A stretch of 37,844 nt of DNA from QAMX01 sp964448855 (GTDB lineage Bacteria; Bacillota; Clostridia; Oscillospirales; QAMX01): positions 1 through 37,844 of the forward strand of contig CAYUXI010000018.1 in NCBI GenBank assembly GCA_964448855.1, written 5' to 3'. The translations under genes were made by a program, and so were the position numbers. The notes under the pieces are model-generated. The model worked only from the letters and a program-made list of their open reading frames with translations, searched no databases and had not been told where the DNA came from. Within the stretch, counting starts at the first letter, position 1, and each line of letters opens with the position of its first letter. Below, one piece after another: positions 24,095 through 32,742 of the stretch.

Positions 24095-24178
24095 CGCGCC
24101 CAGCCGCCGCCGACAAAAAACAGTTTGTTTGGTGGGGATAACTTGTCGGAATTTTCTATTTTATCCAGCTGGCTTCTG

Positions 24179-24187
24179 TGTTATCAT
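24179..24187 (+). promoter_or_regulatory. Possible promoter of the Na/Pi symporter
   Basis: TGT-TATCAT is an extended -10 inside the small inverted repeat GTTATCATAAC (24180-24190). No good -35 box is present; the best is AT-rich sequence near 24159. Confidence 0.35.
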
Positions 24188-24231
24188 AACAGGGAATCAG
24201 GCAGTATTTTTCCGTCAGAAAGGATTCATCT

Positions 24232-26010
24232 ATGTTCATTTCCAATCTTCTCGCGTTGGCCGGCGGTCTGGCCGTTTTGCTGTATGGGATGCACCTCATG
24301 GGCGGCGGGCTGGAAAAGATGAGCGGCAGCCATCTGGAGCGCATTTTGGAGCGTCTGACGTCCAACCGGTTCCTCGCGTTTTTGCTCGGCATCGGCGTCA
24401 CCGCCCTCATTCAGTCCTCCTCCGCCACAACGGTCATGGTGGTCGGCTTCGTCAACTCCGGCATCATGAAGCTCTCGCAGTCGGTCTGCGTCATCATGGG
24501 TGCCAACATCGGGACAACCGTCACCTCCTGGATTCTCAGTCTGACCGGTCTGAGCAGCGACCATCTGATTTTGACGCTGCTGAAGCCGACCTCGCTGGCT
24601 CCTGCCGCCGCCTGTGTGGGCATTTTCCTGTATCTCTTCCTCAAGCGCCGGAAAAGCCGCGACCTCGGCTCCATCCTGATCGGATTTTCCCTGCTGCTGT
24701 TCGGCATGAACATGATGAGCGCCGCGGTGGAGCCCCTGCAGGATGCGCCCTGGATTGCCAATCTGTTCCTGCTGTTTTCCAACCCGTTGCTCGGCCTGCC
24801 GGTCGGTGCCGTCATGACGGCGCTGCTCCAGTCCTCCGCCGCTTCCATCGGCATTATTCAGGTGCTGGCCGCCTCCGGCCAGATCGGCTTCGCCTCCGTC
24901 GTGCCGCTGATCTGCGGGCAGAACATCGGCACCTGTGTGACGGCGCTGCTTTCCTCCGGCGGAGCCACCCGCAACGCCCGGCGTGCCGCCGTCATTCACC
25001 TGCTGTTCAACCTGTTCGGCAGTGCGGCATTTCTCGCGCTGTTCTATCTGCTCCGTGCGCTCGTCGATCTGCCGTTTTTTAGCCAGCCGGTCACCGCAGC
25101 CGGGATTGCACTCGTCCACACCTCCTTCAACGTGCTGTCCACGATGCTGCTCTTTCCGTTCTCCGATTTTCTGGTGCGGCTCTCTGCCCGCCTTGTCCCG
25201 GCGAAAAAGGAATCAGACGAGCTGGCGCTGCTGGATGAGCGCCTCCTCTCCACCCCGTCCTTCGCCGTGGAGCATTGCCACACGCTGACGGTCAAAATGG
25301 CGGAGCTGGCCTCTGACACCCTGCACAGCGCCATCGGTCTGCTGACCGACTACGACGAAAAGGTGGCGCAGCGCATTTTGGACGCTGAGAACACCGCCGA
25401 TATTTATGAAGACCGGCTGGGCGATTATCTCGTCCGGCTCAGCGGCCATGAGCTTTCGGAGCGCGACACGCAGACCGTTTCCCTGCTCCTGTCGGCCATC
25501 GGCGATTTTGAGCGCGTCTGTGACCACGCCGTCAACCTGCTGGAGGCCGCCGAGGAAATGCGCCAGAAGGGCATCGCCTTTTCGGAGGATGCCCGTCAGG
25601 AGATGCAGATCATGACGGATGCGCTGCTCCGGATTCTGGATACCGCCGTGCAGTCGTTTATCGCCGGCGACACGCAGCTGGCCATGTCGGTCGAGCCGAT
25701 GGAGGAGGTCATCGACGACCTGCGCGCCGCGCTGAAGGATCGGCACATCGTTCGCCTGCGGGAGGGGCGCTGTACCGTGGAGCTCGGCTTCATCCTCTCC
25801 GACGTGCTGACCAACTGCGAACGCGTATCCGACCACTGCTCCAACATCGCCGTCGCCGTTCTGAACAGCAGCGGCAGCACGCTGATTTCGCACAGCTACC
25901 TCACCGAGCTGAAGCACACGAGTCCGGATTTCTCTGCCGCCTATGAAGCGGAGCATCGCCGCTGCTTTGATCGGCTGCTCTCCGTTTCGGAGGAAAATGA
26001 TCGGGCATAG
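24232..26010 (+). CDS. Na/phosphate cotransporter (NptA type) with PhoU-like tail
   Basis: This is a 592-residue inner-membrane protein. Residues 1-320 hold two inverted Na/Pi repeats with the signature QSSSATT (near 62) and QSSAAS (near 203), each followed by a GxNIGT motif (GANIGTTVT, GQNIGTCVT). Residues 350-570 form a helical PhoU-like domain that may sense phosphate or regulate uptake. AGAAAGGATT precedes the ATG. It appears to be monocistronic between the pncB operon terminator and the thi riboswitch. Confidence 0.93.
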   Translation: MFISNLLALAGGLAVLLYGMHLMGGGLEKMSGSHLERILERLTSNRFLAFLLGIGVTALIQSSSATTVMVVGFVNSGIMKLSQSVCVIMGANIGTTVTSWILSLTGLSSDHLILTLLKPTSLAPAAACVGIFLYLFLKRRKSRDLGSILIGFSLLLFGMNMMSAAVEPLQDAPWIANLFLLFSNPLLGLPVGAVMTALLQSSAASIGIIQVLAASGQIGFASVVPLICGQNIGTCVTALLSSGGATRNARRAAVIHLLFNLFGSAAFLALFYLLRALVDLPFFSQPVTAAGIALVHTSFNVLSTMLLFPFSDFLVRLSARLVPAKKESDELALLDERLLSTPSFAVEHCHTLTVKMAELASDTLHSAIGLLTDYDEKVAQRILDAENTADIYEDRLGDYLVRLSGHELSERDTQTVSLLLSAIGDFERVCDHAVNLLEAAEEMRQKGIAFSEDARQEMQIMTDALLRILDTAVQSFIAGDTQLAMSVEPMEEVIDDLRAALKDRHIVRLREGRCTVELGFILSDVLTNCERVSDHCSNIAVAVLNSSGSTLISHSYLTELKHTSPDFSAAYEAEHRRCFDRLLSVSEENDRA

Positions 26011-26034
26011 CCCAACATTTTTTCGTTGCAGCAC

Positions 26035-26063
26035 TTGCATTTTTCGGCCGCATGGTGTATAAT
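26035..26063 (+). promoter_or_regulatory. thi operon promoter
   Basis: TTGCAT (26035-26040) and TATAAT (26058-26063) are spaced 17 nt, placing the start of transcription just ahead of the riboswitch. Confidence 0.75.
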
Positions 26064-26079
26064 CAATTCAATCAAAAAA

Positions 26080-26166
26080 ACACGGGAGCTTGTAAACAGG
26101 CTGAGAGGAAGGTGTGACCTTCGACCGGGAACCTGATGCGGATAATGCCGCCGTAGGAAGTCATAA
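26080..26166 (+). ncRNA. TPP riboswitch
   Basis: The conserved thi-box cores are present in order: CTGAGA (26100-26105), GACCGGGAACCTGAT, then GGATAATGCC and GTAGGAAGT. The P3 arm pairs GGAAGGT with ACCTTC. This aptamer binds thiamine pyrophosphate. It precedes the thi genes and is followed by an intrinsic terminator, so TPP should cause premature termination. Confidence 0.95.
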
Positions 26167-26181
26167 GCCCAAGATTTTTGG

Positions 26182-26214
26182 CAGGAGGCATCCTTCGGGT
26201 GCCTCCTGTTTTTT
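26182..26214 (+). terminator. Riboswitch-controlled terminator
   Basis: CAGGAGGCA and TGCCTCCTG pair around a 9-nt loop (TCCTTCGGG), followed by TTTTTT. It lies 15 nt after the aptamer and is the likely expression platform. Confidence 0.88.
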
Positions 26215-26291
26215 CGTGCGCAGACGCGATGCCATGCGTTGAACGCTTCAAGCAGGAGCGCCCCCGTGTTTTCAGCTGGGAGGTGTCACAA

Positions 26292-26486
26292 TTGGTTCAA
26301 GTGAACGGTGAAAAAAAGGACCTTGCCGGGCAAACGGTGGCCGCATATCTGCGGGCAGTCGGCTACGACAGGGCGCGAATCGCCGTCGAGTGCAACGGCG
26401 CCATTGTCAAGCAGGCCGAATACGACAGCACCGTGCTGGCGGACGGCGATACTGTGGAGATCGTCCGCTTCGTGGGAGGTGGCTAA
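26292..26486 (+). CDS. thiS: Sulfur carrier protein ThiS
   Basis: This 64-residue ubiquitin-like protein ends in VGGG, the C-terminal Gly-Gly that is adenylated and thiocarboxylated for thiazole synthesis. The beta-grasp pattern VQVNGEKKDL...ADGDTVEIVRFVGGG is typical. I chose the TTG at 26292, with GGGAGGTG about 7 nt upstream; the open frame begins upstream inside the terminator and cannot be the real start. It is the first gene of the thi operon, 4 nt before thiF. Confidence 0.92.
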   Translation: MVQVNGEKKDLAGQTVAAYLRAVGYDRARIAVECNGAIVKQAEYDSTVLADGDTVEIVRFVGGG

Positions 26487-26490
26487 TGGG

Positions 26491-27129
26491 ATGTTGACGA
26501 GAGACGAATGGTTTTCCGCGCTGGCCGAGCGGCACGGGGTGGAAAACCAGAAGCGGTTTCAGAGCGCCACGGTAGCCATCTGCGGTCTGGGCGGGCTGGG
26601 GTCGAATATTGCCCTCGCACTGGCGCGGGCGGGCATCGGGCGGCTGCTGCTCATCGATTTTGACCGGGTGGAGCTTACGAATCTGCACCGGCAGCAGTAC
26701 GAGGTGTCGCAGATCGGGCTGCTGAAAACGGAAGCGCTGGCCGCCAACCTCCGCCGAATCAACCCGTATCTGGCGCTGGAAACGCATCCGGTTTCCATCA
26801 CGGTGGAAAACGCGGAGCTGCTGCGCGAAGCGGACATCATCTGTGAAGCGTTCGATCGCGTTGAGGCGAAGACTATGCTGGTGCAGCGCGTGCTGGAAAC
26901 GATGCCGGACAAGTACCTGGTCGCCGCATCGGGTATGGCGGGCTTTGCGGATGCGAACACCATCCGTACCCAAATCGTCACATCGCATTTTTATCTCTGC
27001 GGCGATCAGGTCAGCGATGTGGCCGACGGAACCGGGCTGGTCGCATCGCGAGTGATGGTCTGCGCCGCCCATCAGGCACACGCCGTGCTACAGATTTTAT
27101 CGAAAGAAGGAACCATCCATGAAGCATGA
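26491..27129 (+). CDS. thiF: ThiS adenylyltransferase ThiF
   Basis: This 212-residue E1-like enzyme activates the ThiS C-terminus with ATP. The nucleotide-binding loop is GLGGLGSN (near 31), followed by LLLIDFDRVELTNLHRQQY with the conserved Asp and Arg residues. The short length fits the compact clostridial ThiF form. Zinc-binding CxxC pairs are not visible. GGGAGGTGG lies about 8 nt before ATG 26491. The 3' end overlaps thiG by 11 bp. Confidence 0.9.
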   Translation: MLTRDEWFSALAERHGVENQKRFQSATVAICGLGGLGSNIALALARAGIGRLLLIDFDRVELTNLHRQQYEVSQIGLLKTEALAANLRRINPYLALETHPVSITVENAELLREADIICEAFDRVEAKTMLVQRVLETMPDKYLVAASGMAGFADANTIRTQIVTSHFYLCGDQVSDVADGTGLVASRVMVCAAHQAHAVLQILSKEGTIHEA

Positions 27130-27889
27130 CCCGTTTGTGATCGGCGGGCACACCTTTCATTCCCGTTTCATTCTGGGCTCCGGCAAATATTCCGTGCGGC
27201 TCATCGAAGCAGCCGTGCAGGAGGCCGGTGCCGAAATCATCACGCTGGCTGTTCGCCGCGCCAACACCGGGCAGGAGGAAAGCATTCTGGCATCTATCCC
27301 GGCAGGCGTCACGCTGCTGCCGAATACCAGCGGTGCGCGGAACGCCGAGGAAGCGGTGCGGATTGCGCGGCTGGCGCGGGAGCTCGGCTGCGGCAATTTT
27401 GTCAAGATTGAAATCATGCGCGACGCAAAATATCTGCTCCCCGACAATCAGGAGACGCTCCGAGCGACCGAGCTGCTTGCAAACGAGGGCTTTGTCGTCA
27501 TGCCGTATATGTCCCCCGACCTGGCTGTGGCGCGTGACCTTGTCAGCGCCGGTGCCGCCTGCGTCATGCCGCTGGCGGCACCGATCGGCTCCAACCGCGG
27601 GCTTGTGAACCGCGAATGGATTCAAATTCTGATCGACGAAATTGACCTGCCCGTGATCGTGGACGCCGGAATCGGGCGGCCGTCGCAGGCGTGCGAGGCC
27701 ATGGAGATGGGCGCTGCGGCGATTATGGCAAACACCGCACTGGCCACGGCCGGTGATCTGCCGATGATGGCCTCCGCCTTCAAAAGCGCCATCGAGGCCG
27801 GGCGAAAGGCCTACCTGTCGGGGTTGGGCAGCGTGTTGACCCGCGGCGCGTCCGCGTCCGACCCGTTGACCGGTTTTCTGCACGATTGA
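27119..27889 (+). CDS. thiG: Thiazole synthase ThiG
   Basis: This 256-residue TIM-barrel enzyme forms the thiazole phosphate from DXP, ThiS thiocarboxylate and dehydroglycine. The N-terminal HSRFILGSGKY, the ITLAVRRAN strand and LLPNTSGARNAEEAVRIARLARE are diagnostic. FVKIEI holds the Schiff-base Lys. The AAPIGSNRGL and VDAGIGRPSQA loops bind phosphate. The start lies inside the 3' end of thiF after GAAAGAAGG. Confidence 0.95.
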   Translation: MKHDPFVIGGHTFHSRFILGSGKYSVRLIEAAVQEAGAEIITLAVRRANTGQEESILASIPAGVTLLPNTSGARNAEEAVRIARLARELGCGNFVKIEIMRDAKYLLPDNQETLRATELLANEGFVVMPYMSPDLAVARDLVSAGAACVMPLAAPIGSNRGLVNREWIQILIDEIDLPVIVDAGIGRPSQACEAMEMGAAAIMANTALATAGDLPMMASAFKSAIEAGRKAYLSGLGSVLTRGASASDPLTGFLHD

Positions 27890-27903
27890 CGGGAGGGAGA
27901 ACG

Positions 27904-29157
27904 ATGGACAATCCATTTTTTGTCGATTCCGGTCATTTATCGCCGGAAGCGCTCGCAAAGAAGCATCAGCTGGAAGCTGACCCCTCCGCCCGAACAGACC
28001 ACATGGCCTACCTGCCGGGCATGGAGATCATCGAGTCGGACGTGTGCAAAACGGTCATGTCACGGATGAACGCCTACGACCCCACCGCCTACACGGCCAG
28101 GGACGTTCAGGCGGCGCTGGAGCGCACAACCTGCTCCATTGACGATTGCAAGGCGCTGCTCTCTCCGGCGGCTGAGCCGTTTCTGGAGCAGATGGCCGCA
28201 CGCGCACGCACAGAAACCGGCAAGCATTTCGGCAACACCGTCTATCTCTTCACGCCGCTCTACCTCGCCAACTACTGTGAAAACTACTGCGTCTACTGCG
28301 GCTTCAACTGCTACAACCACATCCGCCGCATGAAGCTCAGCATGGAGCAGATCGAGCACGAGATGCGCGTCATTGCCGATTCCGGCATGGAGGAGGTGCT
28401 GCTCCTGACGGGGGAAAGCCGTGGGCAGAGCCCCGTGACGTACATCGGGCAGGCCGTCCGGCTGGCGCGCCAATATTTTCGCATGGTCGGTCTGGAAATT
28501 TACCCGGTCAACACCGACGAGTACCGGTATCTGCACGCGTGCGGTGCCGACTATGTGACGGTCTTTCAGGAGACGTATGACACCGACCGGTACGAGCAGC
28601 TGCACCTGCTCGGGCACAAGCGGGTCTGGCCGTATCGCTTTGACGCGCAGGAGCGGGCGTTGCGCGGTGGAATGCGCGGTGTGGCGTTCTCCGCGCTGCT
28701 CGGTTTGGCCGATTTCCGGAAGGATGCGCTGGCCAGTGCGCTGCACGTCTACTATTTGCAGCGAAAATACCCCCACGCGGAAATGAGCCTCTCCTGTCCC
28801 CGGCTGCGGCCAATCATCCACAACGATCAGATTCGCCCCATGGAGGTTCACGAAAAGCAGCTCTGCCAGATTCTCTGCGCGTACCGCATCTTCCTGCCCT
28901 ATGTGGGCATCACGGTTTCCTCCCGCGAAAGTGCTGCGTTCCGCAACGGCATCGTCAAAATCGCCGCGACGAAGGTTTCCGCCGGTGTATCGACGGGCAT
29001 CGGCGACCACGACAGCAAGTACAACGGCCGCGAGGCGGATGCGCCGCAGGGCGACGAGCAGTTTGAAATCAACGACACGCGCAGTCTCGGGCGCATGGTG
29101 CGCGACATCGCGGACGAAGGCCTGCAGCCCGTTTTGAACGACTATCTGTATGTGTGA
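27904..29157 (+). CDS. thiH: 2-iminoacetate synthase ThiH
   Basis: This is a 417-residue radical SAM enzyme that cleaves tyrosine to give dehydroglycine for the ThiG step. The cluster motif is CENYCVYC (CxxxCxxC, near 121-128), followed by GFNCYNHIRR. The typical LLLTGE and YPVNTDEY stretches and the C-terminal region are intact. It uses the anaerobic route, in keeping with a strict anaerobe; the aerobic alternative ThiO is absent. GGGAGGGAGA precedes ATG 27904, 14 nt after thiG. Confidence 0.94.
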   Translation: MDNPFFVDSGHLSPEALAKKHQLEADPSARTDHMAYLPGMEIIESDVCKTVMSRMNAYDPTAYTARDVQAALERTTCSIDDCKALLSPAAEPFLEQMAARARTETGKHFGNTVYLFTPLYLANYCENYCVYCGFNCYNHIRRMKLSMEQIEHEMRVIADSGMEEVLLLTGESRGQSPVTYIGQAVRLARQYFRMVGLEIYPVNTDEYRYLHACGADYVTVFQETYDTDRYEQLHLLGHKRVWPYRFDAQERALRGGMRGVAFSALLGLADFRKDALASALHVYYLQRKYPHAEMSLSCPRLRPIIHNDQIRPMEVHEKQLCQILCAYRIFLPYVGITVSSRESAAFRNGIVKIAATKVSAGVSTGIGDHDSKYNGREADAPQGDEQFEINDTRSLGRMVRDIADEGLQPVLNDYLYV

Positions 29158-29167
29158 GGGAATTTCG

Positions 29168-29803
29168 ATGAAACCATTGGATTGGAGCTTGTATTTCATC
29201 ACCGACAGCACCGGCTACACGGAGGACGAATTTCTGTACCGGGTGGAGCAGGCGCTCTTAGGCGGCGTCACGCTGCTGCAGCTGCGGGAAAAGAACCGGA
29301 CGACACGCGCCTATGTGGCGCTTGCCGAAAAGGTTCACGCTCTGGCGAAGCGCTACGGCGTCCCGCTCATCATCGACGACCGGGTGGATGTGGCGCTTGC
29401 GGCCGATGCGGAGGGCGTCCATCTGGGCGCGGAGGATTTGCCCATCGCCGTCGCACGGAGGCTGATGGGCGCCGGAAAAATCGTGGGCGCAACGGCCAAA
29501 ACGGTGCCGTGGGCAATTGACGCGTATGCGCAGGGTGCCGATTACCTCGGCGTCGGCGCCATCTATCCCACGACGACCAAGGTGAAAACCGTGTTGACCT
29601 CGGTCGATACGCTGCGTGCAATCTGCCATGCCGTTCCGATTCCGGTCAACGCGATCGGCGGGCTGAACAAAGGCAACCTCGATCTTTTGAAGGGCATCCC
29701 CATTGCCGGCATCTGTGTGGTATCAGCCATCATGAAGGCGGCACAGCCCAGGCAGGCGGCTATGGAGCTGAAGGAGCGCGTGAAGGAGTTGAAGCTATGC
29801 TGA
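29168..29803 (+). CDS. thiE: Thiamine-phosphate synthase ThiE
   Basis: This 211-residue TIM barrel couples HMP-PP with thiazole phosphate to give thiamine monophosphate. Motifs include YFITDS, GVTLLQLREKN, LIIDDRVDVALAADAEGVHLG and GADYLGVGAIYPTTTK. GAGGGAA lies about 6 nt before ATG 29168; the GTG-like frame upstream belongs to the end of thiH. Its stop overlaps the start of the HAD gene by 7 bp. Confidence 0.94.
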   Translation: MKPLDWSLYFITDSTGYTEDEFLYRVEQALLGGVTLLQLREKNRTTRAYVALAEKVHALAKRYGVPLIIDDRVDVALAADAEGVHLGAEDLPIAVARRLMGAGKIVGATAKTVPWAIDAYAQGADYLGVGAIYPTTTKVKTVLTSVDTLRAICHAVPIPVNAIGGLNKGNLDLLKGIPIAGICVVSAIMKAAQPRQAAMELKERVKELKLC

Positions 29804-30453
29804 AGGGTGCCATTTTTGACGCAGACGGGACGCTGCTGGATTCCATGTCCATCTGGGAGCAGCTGGGGGCGCGGTATCTGGCGGCGGCTGGAATTGCAGC
29901 GAAGCCGGAGCTTTCGGCCATCCTCGCGCCGATGACGCTCGAGGAAAGCAGCCGATATCTGAAGGCGGCGTACCAGCTCCCCGATTCCGTCGAACAGATC
30001 ACGGCGGCGCTGGTCGGGCTGCTTCGTTCCTTTTATCGGGACGAGGTCGCGTTGACGCCGGGTGCCGCCGAATATCTGCATCGGCTGCGGGCACAGCAGA
30101 TTCCCATGCTCGTTGCAAGCTCCGGCGACAAAGCGCTGCTGCGTGCGGCGTTTGCGCGGCTGCAAATCGACGGCTATTTTCTGGACATTTTGACGTGCAG
30201 CGAGCTGCAAACGAATAAGCGCGAGCCGACCATCTACCGCCGGGCGGTGCAGGTGCTCGGTACCGCACCGCAGGAAACGGCTGTATTTGAGGATGCGCTG
30301 TACGCCATTCAGTCGGCGCGGTGTGCCGGTTTACTCACGGTGGCCGTGGCGGATGCTTCCAACCGGGCGGAGGCTGTCCGGCTGCGGCAGACCGCCGACT
30401 ATTTCATCCGGGATTTCACCGACCCGGTGCTCTGGAAGGAGGGATGCATATGA
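29797..30453 (+). CDS. HAD-family phosphatase in thi operon
   Basis: This 218-residue hydrolase has HAD motifs FDADGTLLDS (Asp nucleophile at D9 and acid/base at D11), VASSGDK, TNKREPTIY (motif III Lys) and VFEDALYAIQSA (motif IV). A cap of the phosphoglycolate-phosphatase type lies between motifs I and II. It overlaps both thiE and thiD by a few bases, so it is certainly in the operon. It may dephosphorylate a thiamine-pathway intermediate such as HMP-P or TMP, or repair a damaged product. That role is inferred from position. Confidence 0.88.
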   Translation: MLKGAIFDADGTLLDSMSIWEQLGARYLAAAGIAAKPELSAILAPMTLEESSRYLKAAYQLPDSVEQITAALVGLLRSFYRDEVALTPGAAEYLHRLRAQQIPMLVASSGDKALLRAAFARLQIDGYFLDILTCSELQTNKREPTIYRRAVQVLGTAPQETAVFEDALYAIQSARCAGLLTVAVADASNRAEAVRLRQTADYFIRDFTDPVLWKEGCI

Positions 30454-31253
30454 CCGTCCGAACCGCATTGACGATTGCCGGGAGCGATTGCAGCGGCGGT
30501 GCCGGGATTCAGGCCGATTGCAAGACGATGACGATGAACGGCGTGTATGCAATGAGCGCAATCACCGCGCTGACCGCACAGAATACCACCGGTGTGCGGG
30601 CGATTCAGGAGGTTTCGCCCGATTTTCTACGGGCGCAGCTGGATGCCGTTTGGGAGGATATTGTCCCAGATGCCGTCAAAATCGGTATGGTTTCGTCCAA
30701 AGCGCTGATTTTCGTGATTGCCGAGCGGCTGCGGCATTACGGCGCTACAAACCTTGTGGTTGACCCCGTGATGGTCGCGACGGCCGGTTCTGCTCTGATT
30801 CAGACCGATGCCGTTCAGGCGCTTGCATCGGAGCTGCTGCCGCTGGCTACAGTCGCGACGCCCAATATCCCCGAAGCGGAGGTGCTGTCCGGGTTGCCCA
30901 TTCGGAGCAAGGCGGACATGGAAGCGGCGGCTCAGCGCATCGGCGATGCGTTTGGCTGTGCGGTGCTTTTGAAGGGTGGGCACAGCGTCCAAGATGCGAA
31001 CGATCTGCTCTATGCCGATGGCCGTCTGCGGTGGTTTCTGAGCAGGCGAATCGAGAACCCCAACACGCACGGGACGGGCTGCACGCTCTCCTCCGCGATT
31101 GCCGCCAATCTGGCGAAGGGGTACGCGCTGGCCGATTCCATTCAGCGTGCAAAGGATTATCTGTCCGGTGCGCTGGCGGCGATGCTGGATTTGGGAAAAG
31201 GCAGCGGGCCGATGATGCACCATTTCAACTTGCAGGGGGAATTTGCGCAATGA
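30450..31253 (+). CDS. thiD: HMP/HMP-phosphate kinase ThiD
   Basis: This 267-residue ribokinase-fold enzyme makes HMP-PP for thiE. Motifs: ALTIAGSDCSGGAGIQADCKTM (substrate loop), DPVMVATAGS, TPNIPEAEVL and the catalytic GTGCTLSSAIAANLA. The ATG at 30450 overlaps the HAD stop as ATGA; AAGGAGG lies 6 nt upstream of it. An ATG at 30444 is too close to that site. Confidence 0.94.
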   Translation: MTVRTALTIAGSDCSGGAGIQADCKTMTMNGVYAMSAITALTAQNTTGVRAIQEVSPDFLRAQLDAVWEDIVPDAVKIGMVSSKALIFVIAERLRHYGATNLVVDPVMVATAGSALIQTDAVQALASELLPLATVATPNIPEAEVLSGLPIRSKADMEAAAQRIGDAFGCAVLLKGGHSVQDANDLLYADGRLRWFLSRRIENPNTHGTGCTLSSAIAANLAKGYALADSIQRAKDYLSGALAAMLDLGKGSGPMMHHFNLQGEFAQ

Positions 31254-31903
31254 AAACAACCGATCGACTGCTTGCGGCGACCAAAGACATTTGGGCGTCC
31301 TACCATACCCATCCGTTTGTGCTGGGCATTCAAAACGGAACACTGGACAGAGCAAAATTCCGCTATTACATCCTGCAGGACTTTCTCTACCTGAAAGACT
31401 ACGCGAAGACCTTTGCCATCGGTGTTGCCAAGGCAAAAAGCGTCCAAACGGCCAACCTGTTTGCCAGGTACATCGCCGTGATGAACGGTGAACTGGATAT
31501 CCACAGCGGATACATGGGGAAGCTTCAGGTCACGCAGGAAGAAATCGACCGGATCAAGCCGTCACTGGACAACCTCTCCTACACCTCCTATATGCTCCGG
31601 GTCGCATATGAGGAAGGCGAGGCGGAAATTCTGACGGCAGTGCTTTCCTGTGCGTACAGCTATGAGGTGATCGCAAAGCAGATCGTCGCCCATGCGCCCG
31701 ATTCTGTTCATGACAGCTTTTACGGGGACTGGATTCGGAGCTATGCGTCCGAGGACTATGCCGCCGGGAATATCGTGCTGCTCGACACGCTGAACGAGCT
31801 GACACGCGACGATACCGAAGCGCAGCTCAGCCACCTTGTGGATATCTTTCACGCGTGTTCGCGCTACGAATGGGCATTCTGGCAGATGGCCTGGTGTGCA
31901 TGA
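31250..31903 (+). CDS. tenA: Aminopyrimidine aminohydrolase / thiaminase II (TenA)
   Basis: This 217-residue helical protein hydrolyses aminopyrimidine breakdown products to HMP for salvage. FRYYILQDFLYLKDYAKTFA, the central SYTSYMLRVAYEEGEAEILTAVLSCAYSYEVIA (with the catalytic Cys in the SCAYSY stretch) and RYEWAFWQMAW at the end match the TenA family. It overlaps thiD by 4 bp (ATGA). No clear terminator follows. With thiC absent here, TenA suggests HMP is at least partly salvaged. Confidence 0.93.
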   Translation: MKTTDRLLAATKDIWASYHTHPFVLGIQNGTLDRAKFRYYILQDFLYLKDYAKTFAIGVAKAKSVQTANLFARYIAVMNGELDIHSGYMGKLQVTQEEIDRIKPSLDNLSYTSYMLRVAYEEGEAEILTAVLSCAYSYEVIAKQIVAHAPDSVHDSFYGDWIRSYASEDYAAGNIVLLDTLNELTRDDTEAQLSHLVDIFHACSRYEWAFWQMAWCA

Positions 31904-31947
31904 CGCGGCAACGCGGCTGAAAATTTTTCGAAATTTCCAGAAAGCGG

Positions 31948-31978
31948 TTGACCTGAAGTCGACTTCATGTGGTATCAT
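31948..31978 (+). promoter_or_regulatory. Flavin reductase promoter with internal palindrome
   Basis: TTGACC (31948-31953) and TATCAT (31973-31978), with a TGTGG extended -10, have a 19-nt spacer. That spacer contains the perfect 14-bp palindrome TGAAGTCGACTTCA (31954-31967). A protein bound there would block RNA polymerase directly, so this is a strong operator candidate. Confidence 0.7.
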
Positions 31979-32020
31979 AACAGCAGCGACCAACCATATT
32001 CAGACAGGAGGACACCGATT

Positions 32021-32578
32021 ATGCGTCAAAATTTTGGTTCCCAGCCGCTTGTATACCCCCAGCCCGTCTTCATCATTGCCACCTACGATGCACAGGGCGT
32101 TCCCGACGCGATGAATGCCGCATGGGGCGGCATCAGCAACCGCAATGAGATTTCCATGTGCCTGAGTGCCGGGCACAAAACCGTGAAAAACATTCTCGCC
32201 CGCAAGGCCTTCACCGTCAGCATGGCGACCGCCGATACGGTTGTCCCCTGCGATTTTGTCGGCATGGTCTCCGGCAACGACGTGTCCGACAAGCTGGAAC
32301 GCGCCGGTTTCCACCCGGTTCGGAGTGAGTTTGTCGATGCGCCGCTCCTCGCGGAGCTGCCGATGGCCGTGGAATGCCGTCTGACGAGCTATGACGAATC
32401 GACCGGTCGGCTCGTCGGCGAAATCGTCAACGTCTGCGCTGAGGAAAGCATCCTGACCGACGGCAAAATCGACCCGGCCAAGCTGCGCCCCATCACCTAT
32501 GACGGCATGAATCACGCCTATTATGTGCTGGGCGAACAGGTGGGACACGCGTTCCAGGACGGCGCCGCACTCAAGTAA
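32021..32578 (+). CDS. Flavin reductase / flavoredoxin-like protein
   Basis: This 185-residue FMN-binding split-barrel protein belongs to the flavin reductase-like family. Matching features are the N-terminal LVYPQPVFIIATYDAQGVPDAMNAAWGG stretch, the phosphate-contacting SAGHKTVKNI and the late DGKIDPAKLRPITYDGMNHAYYVLGE. Such proteins reduce flavin or carry electrons in anaerobes. AGGAGGACA precedes ATG 32021. It is monocistronic, with a palindrome-containing promoter and a terminator. Confidence 0.9.
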   Translation: MRQNFGSQPLVYPQPVFIIATYDAQGVPDAMNAAWGGISNRNEISMCLSAGHKTVKNILARKAFTVSMATADTVVPCDFVGMVSGNDVSDKLERAGFHPVRSEFVDAPLLAELPMAVECRLTSYDESTGRLVGEIVNVCAEESILTDGKIDPAKLRPITYDGMNHAYYVLGEQVGHAFQDGAALK

Positions 32579-32606
32579 ATCCGCACACACATCGCGCCAC
32601 CCCATC

Positions 32607-32641
32607 GCGCTCCTGTTGCATCCAACAGGAGCGCTTTTTTT
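32607..32641 (+). terminator. Terminator after flavin reductase
   Basis: GCGCTCCTGTTG pairs perfectly with CAACAGGAGCGC around CATC; seven T follow. Confidence 0.9.
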
Positions 32642-32742
32642 GCACCATGGCATTCAGCCACGCGACCGTTCGGGGATGCATCATGTAGCAGCATAGCGAT
32701 TCAACACCATACCTGTCGTTTCTTGTCAAATCTTAGATTTTA

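Noticed and set aside
26178..26291. Upstream extension of thiS
   Set aside because: It would start inside the riboswitch terminator; the TTG at 26292 has the ribosome site.
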